DNA of 64,000 nucleotides from Siphonodentalium dalli (Eukaryota; Mollusca; Scaphopoda; Gadilida; Siphonodentaliidae). The letters are not shown here. More notes on this DNA, generated by a model. The model was not told the origin of the DNA, searched no databases, and saw only the letters and a list, made by a program, of their open reading frames with translations. The stretch's first letter is position 1. The DNA is taken from assembly GCA_032622095.1 (NCBI GenBank), contig CP136063.1, positions 218,941,982 to 219,005,981 of the forward strand, given 5' to 3'.

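Overview
This is animal nuclear DNA with split genes, very long introns and many degenerate transposable elements. It is not bacterial: there are no operons, and no CRISPR array, rRNA or tRNA was seen. Non-LTR retrotransposons of the CR1/L2/Jockey group, one with a 2A-like leader and a PHD finger, point to a marine invertebrate. The TCCGTCCG-type dispersed repeat and M12B gene structure lean towards a mollusc. The species cannot be fixed from sequence alone.

The one host gene I can assemble lies on the minus strand and spans at least 11,707-64,000. It encodes a secreted M12B (reprolysin/ADAMTS-like) zinc metalloprotease. Thirteen exons join with consistent splice phases apart from one gap. 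In order they encode a propeptide (63.86-64.00, 63.00-63.09, 46.47-46.62 kb), an acidic stretch and a furin-type RRQRER site (43.83-44.01 kb), the catalytic domain (42.90-43.00, 41.63-41.71, 35.96-36.12, 30.74-30.79, 29.95-30.06, 28.61-28.78 kb; zinc motif HELGHNMGAPHD), and an ADAMTS-like cysteine-rich region (17.42-17.57, 12.20-12.31, 11.71-11.76 kb). One exon between 35.96 and 30.79 kb was not found. Two weaker candidate exons lie at 4.0-4.5 kb. The 5' end, including any signal peptide, is beyond base 64,000.

Two features of the gene's exon-intron borders stand out. First, four exon edges, each including the splice site, are tandemly duplicated into the adjoining intron: 16-17 copies of about 39 bp at 42.3-42.9 kb, about four copies of 46 bp at 28.5-28.65 kb, and two copies each at 46.4 and 12.3 kb. 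Second, four different introns begin with the same homologous sequence block directly against the 5' splice site (11.5-11.7, 17.35-17.42, 29.7-29.95, 30.67-30.74 kb).

Mobile elements: LINE-A (1-2,902, minus), LINE-B (6.4-8.1 kb, minus, same family as A), a LINE-C tail (9.85-10.46 kb, minus), LINE-D (13.7-16.8 kb, plus) and LINE-E (36.7-40.3 kb, plus, best preserved). A 670-bp block is duplicated at 99% identity at 8.1 and 10.4 kb. Introns also hold several terminal-inverted-repeat and foldback families (21.3/59.8, 29.2/63.6, 55.3/58.6/59.1, 23.8/33.5 kb), a 383-bp satellite (48.1-50.6 kb), minisatellites, long poly-G/C tracts and a GGTTCTT/AAGAACC-rich region (61.2-62.4 kb).
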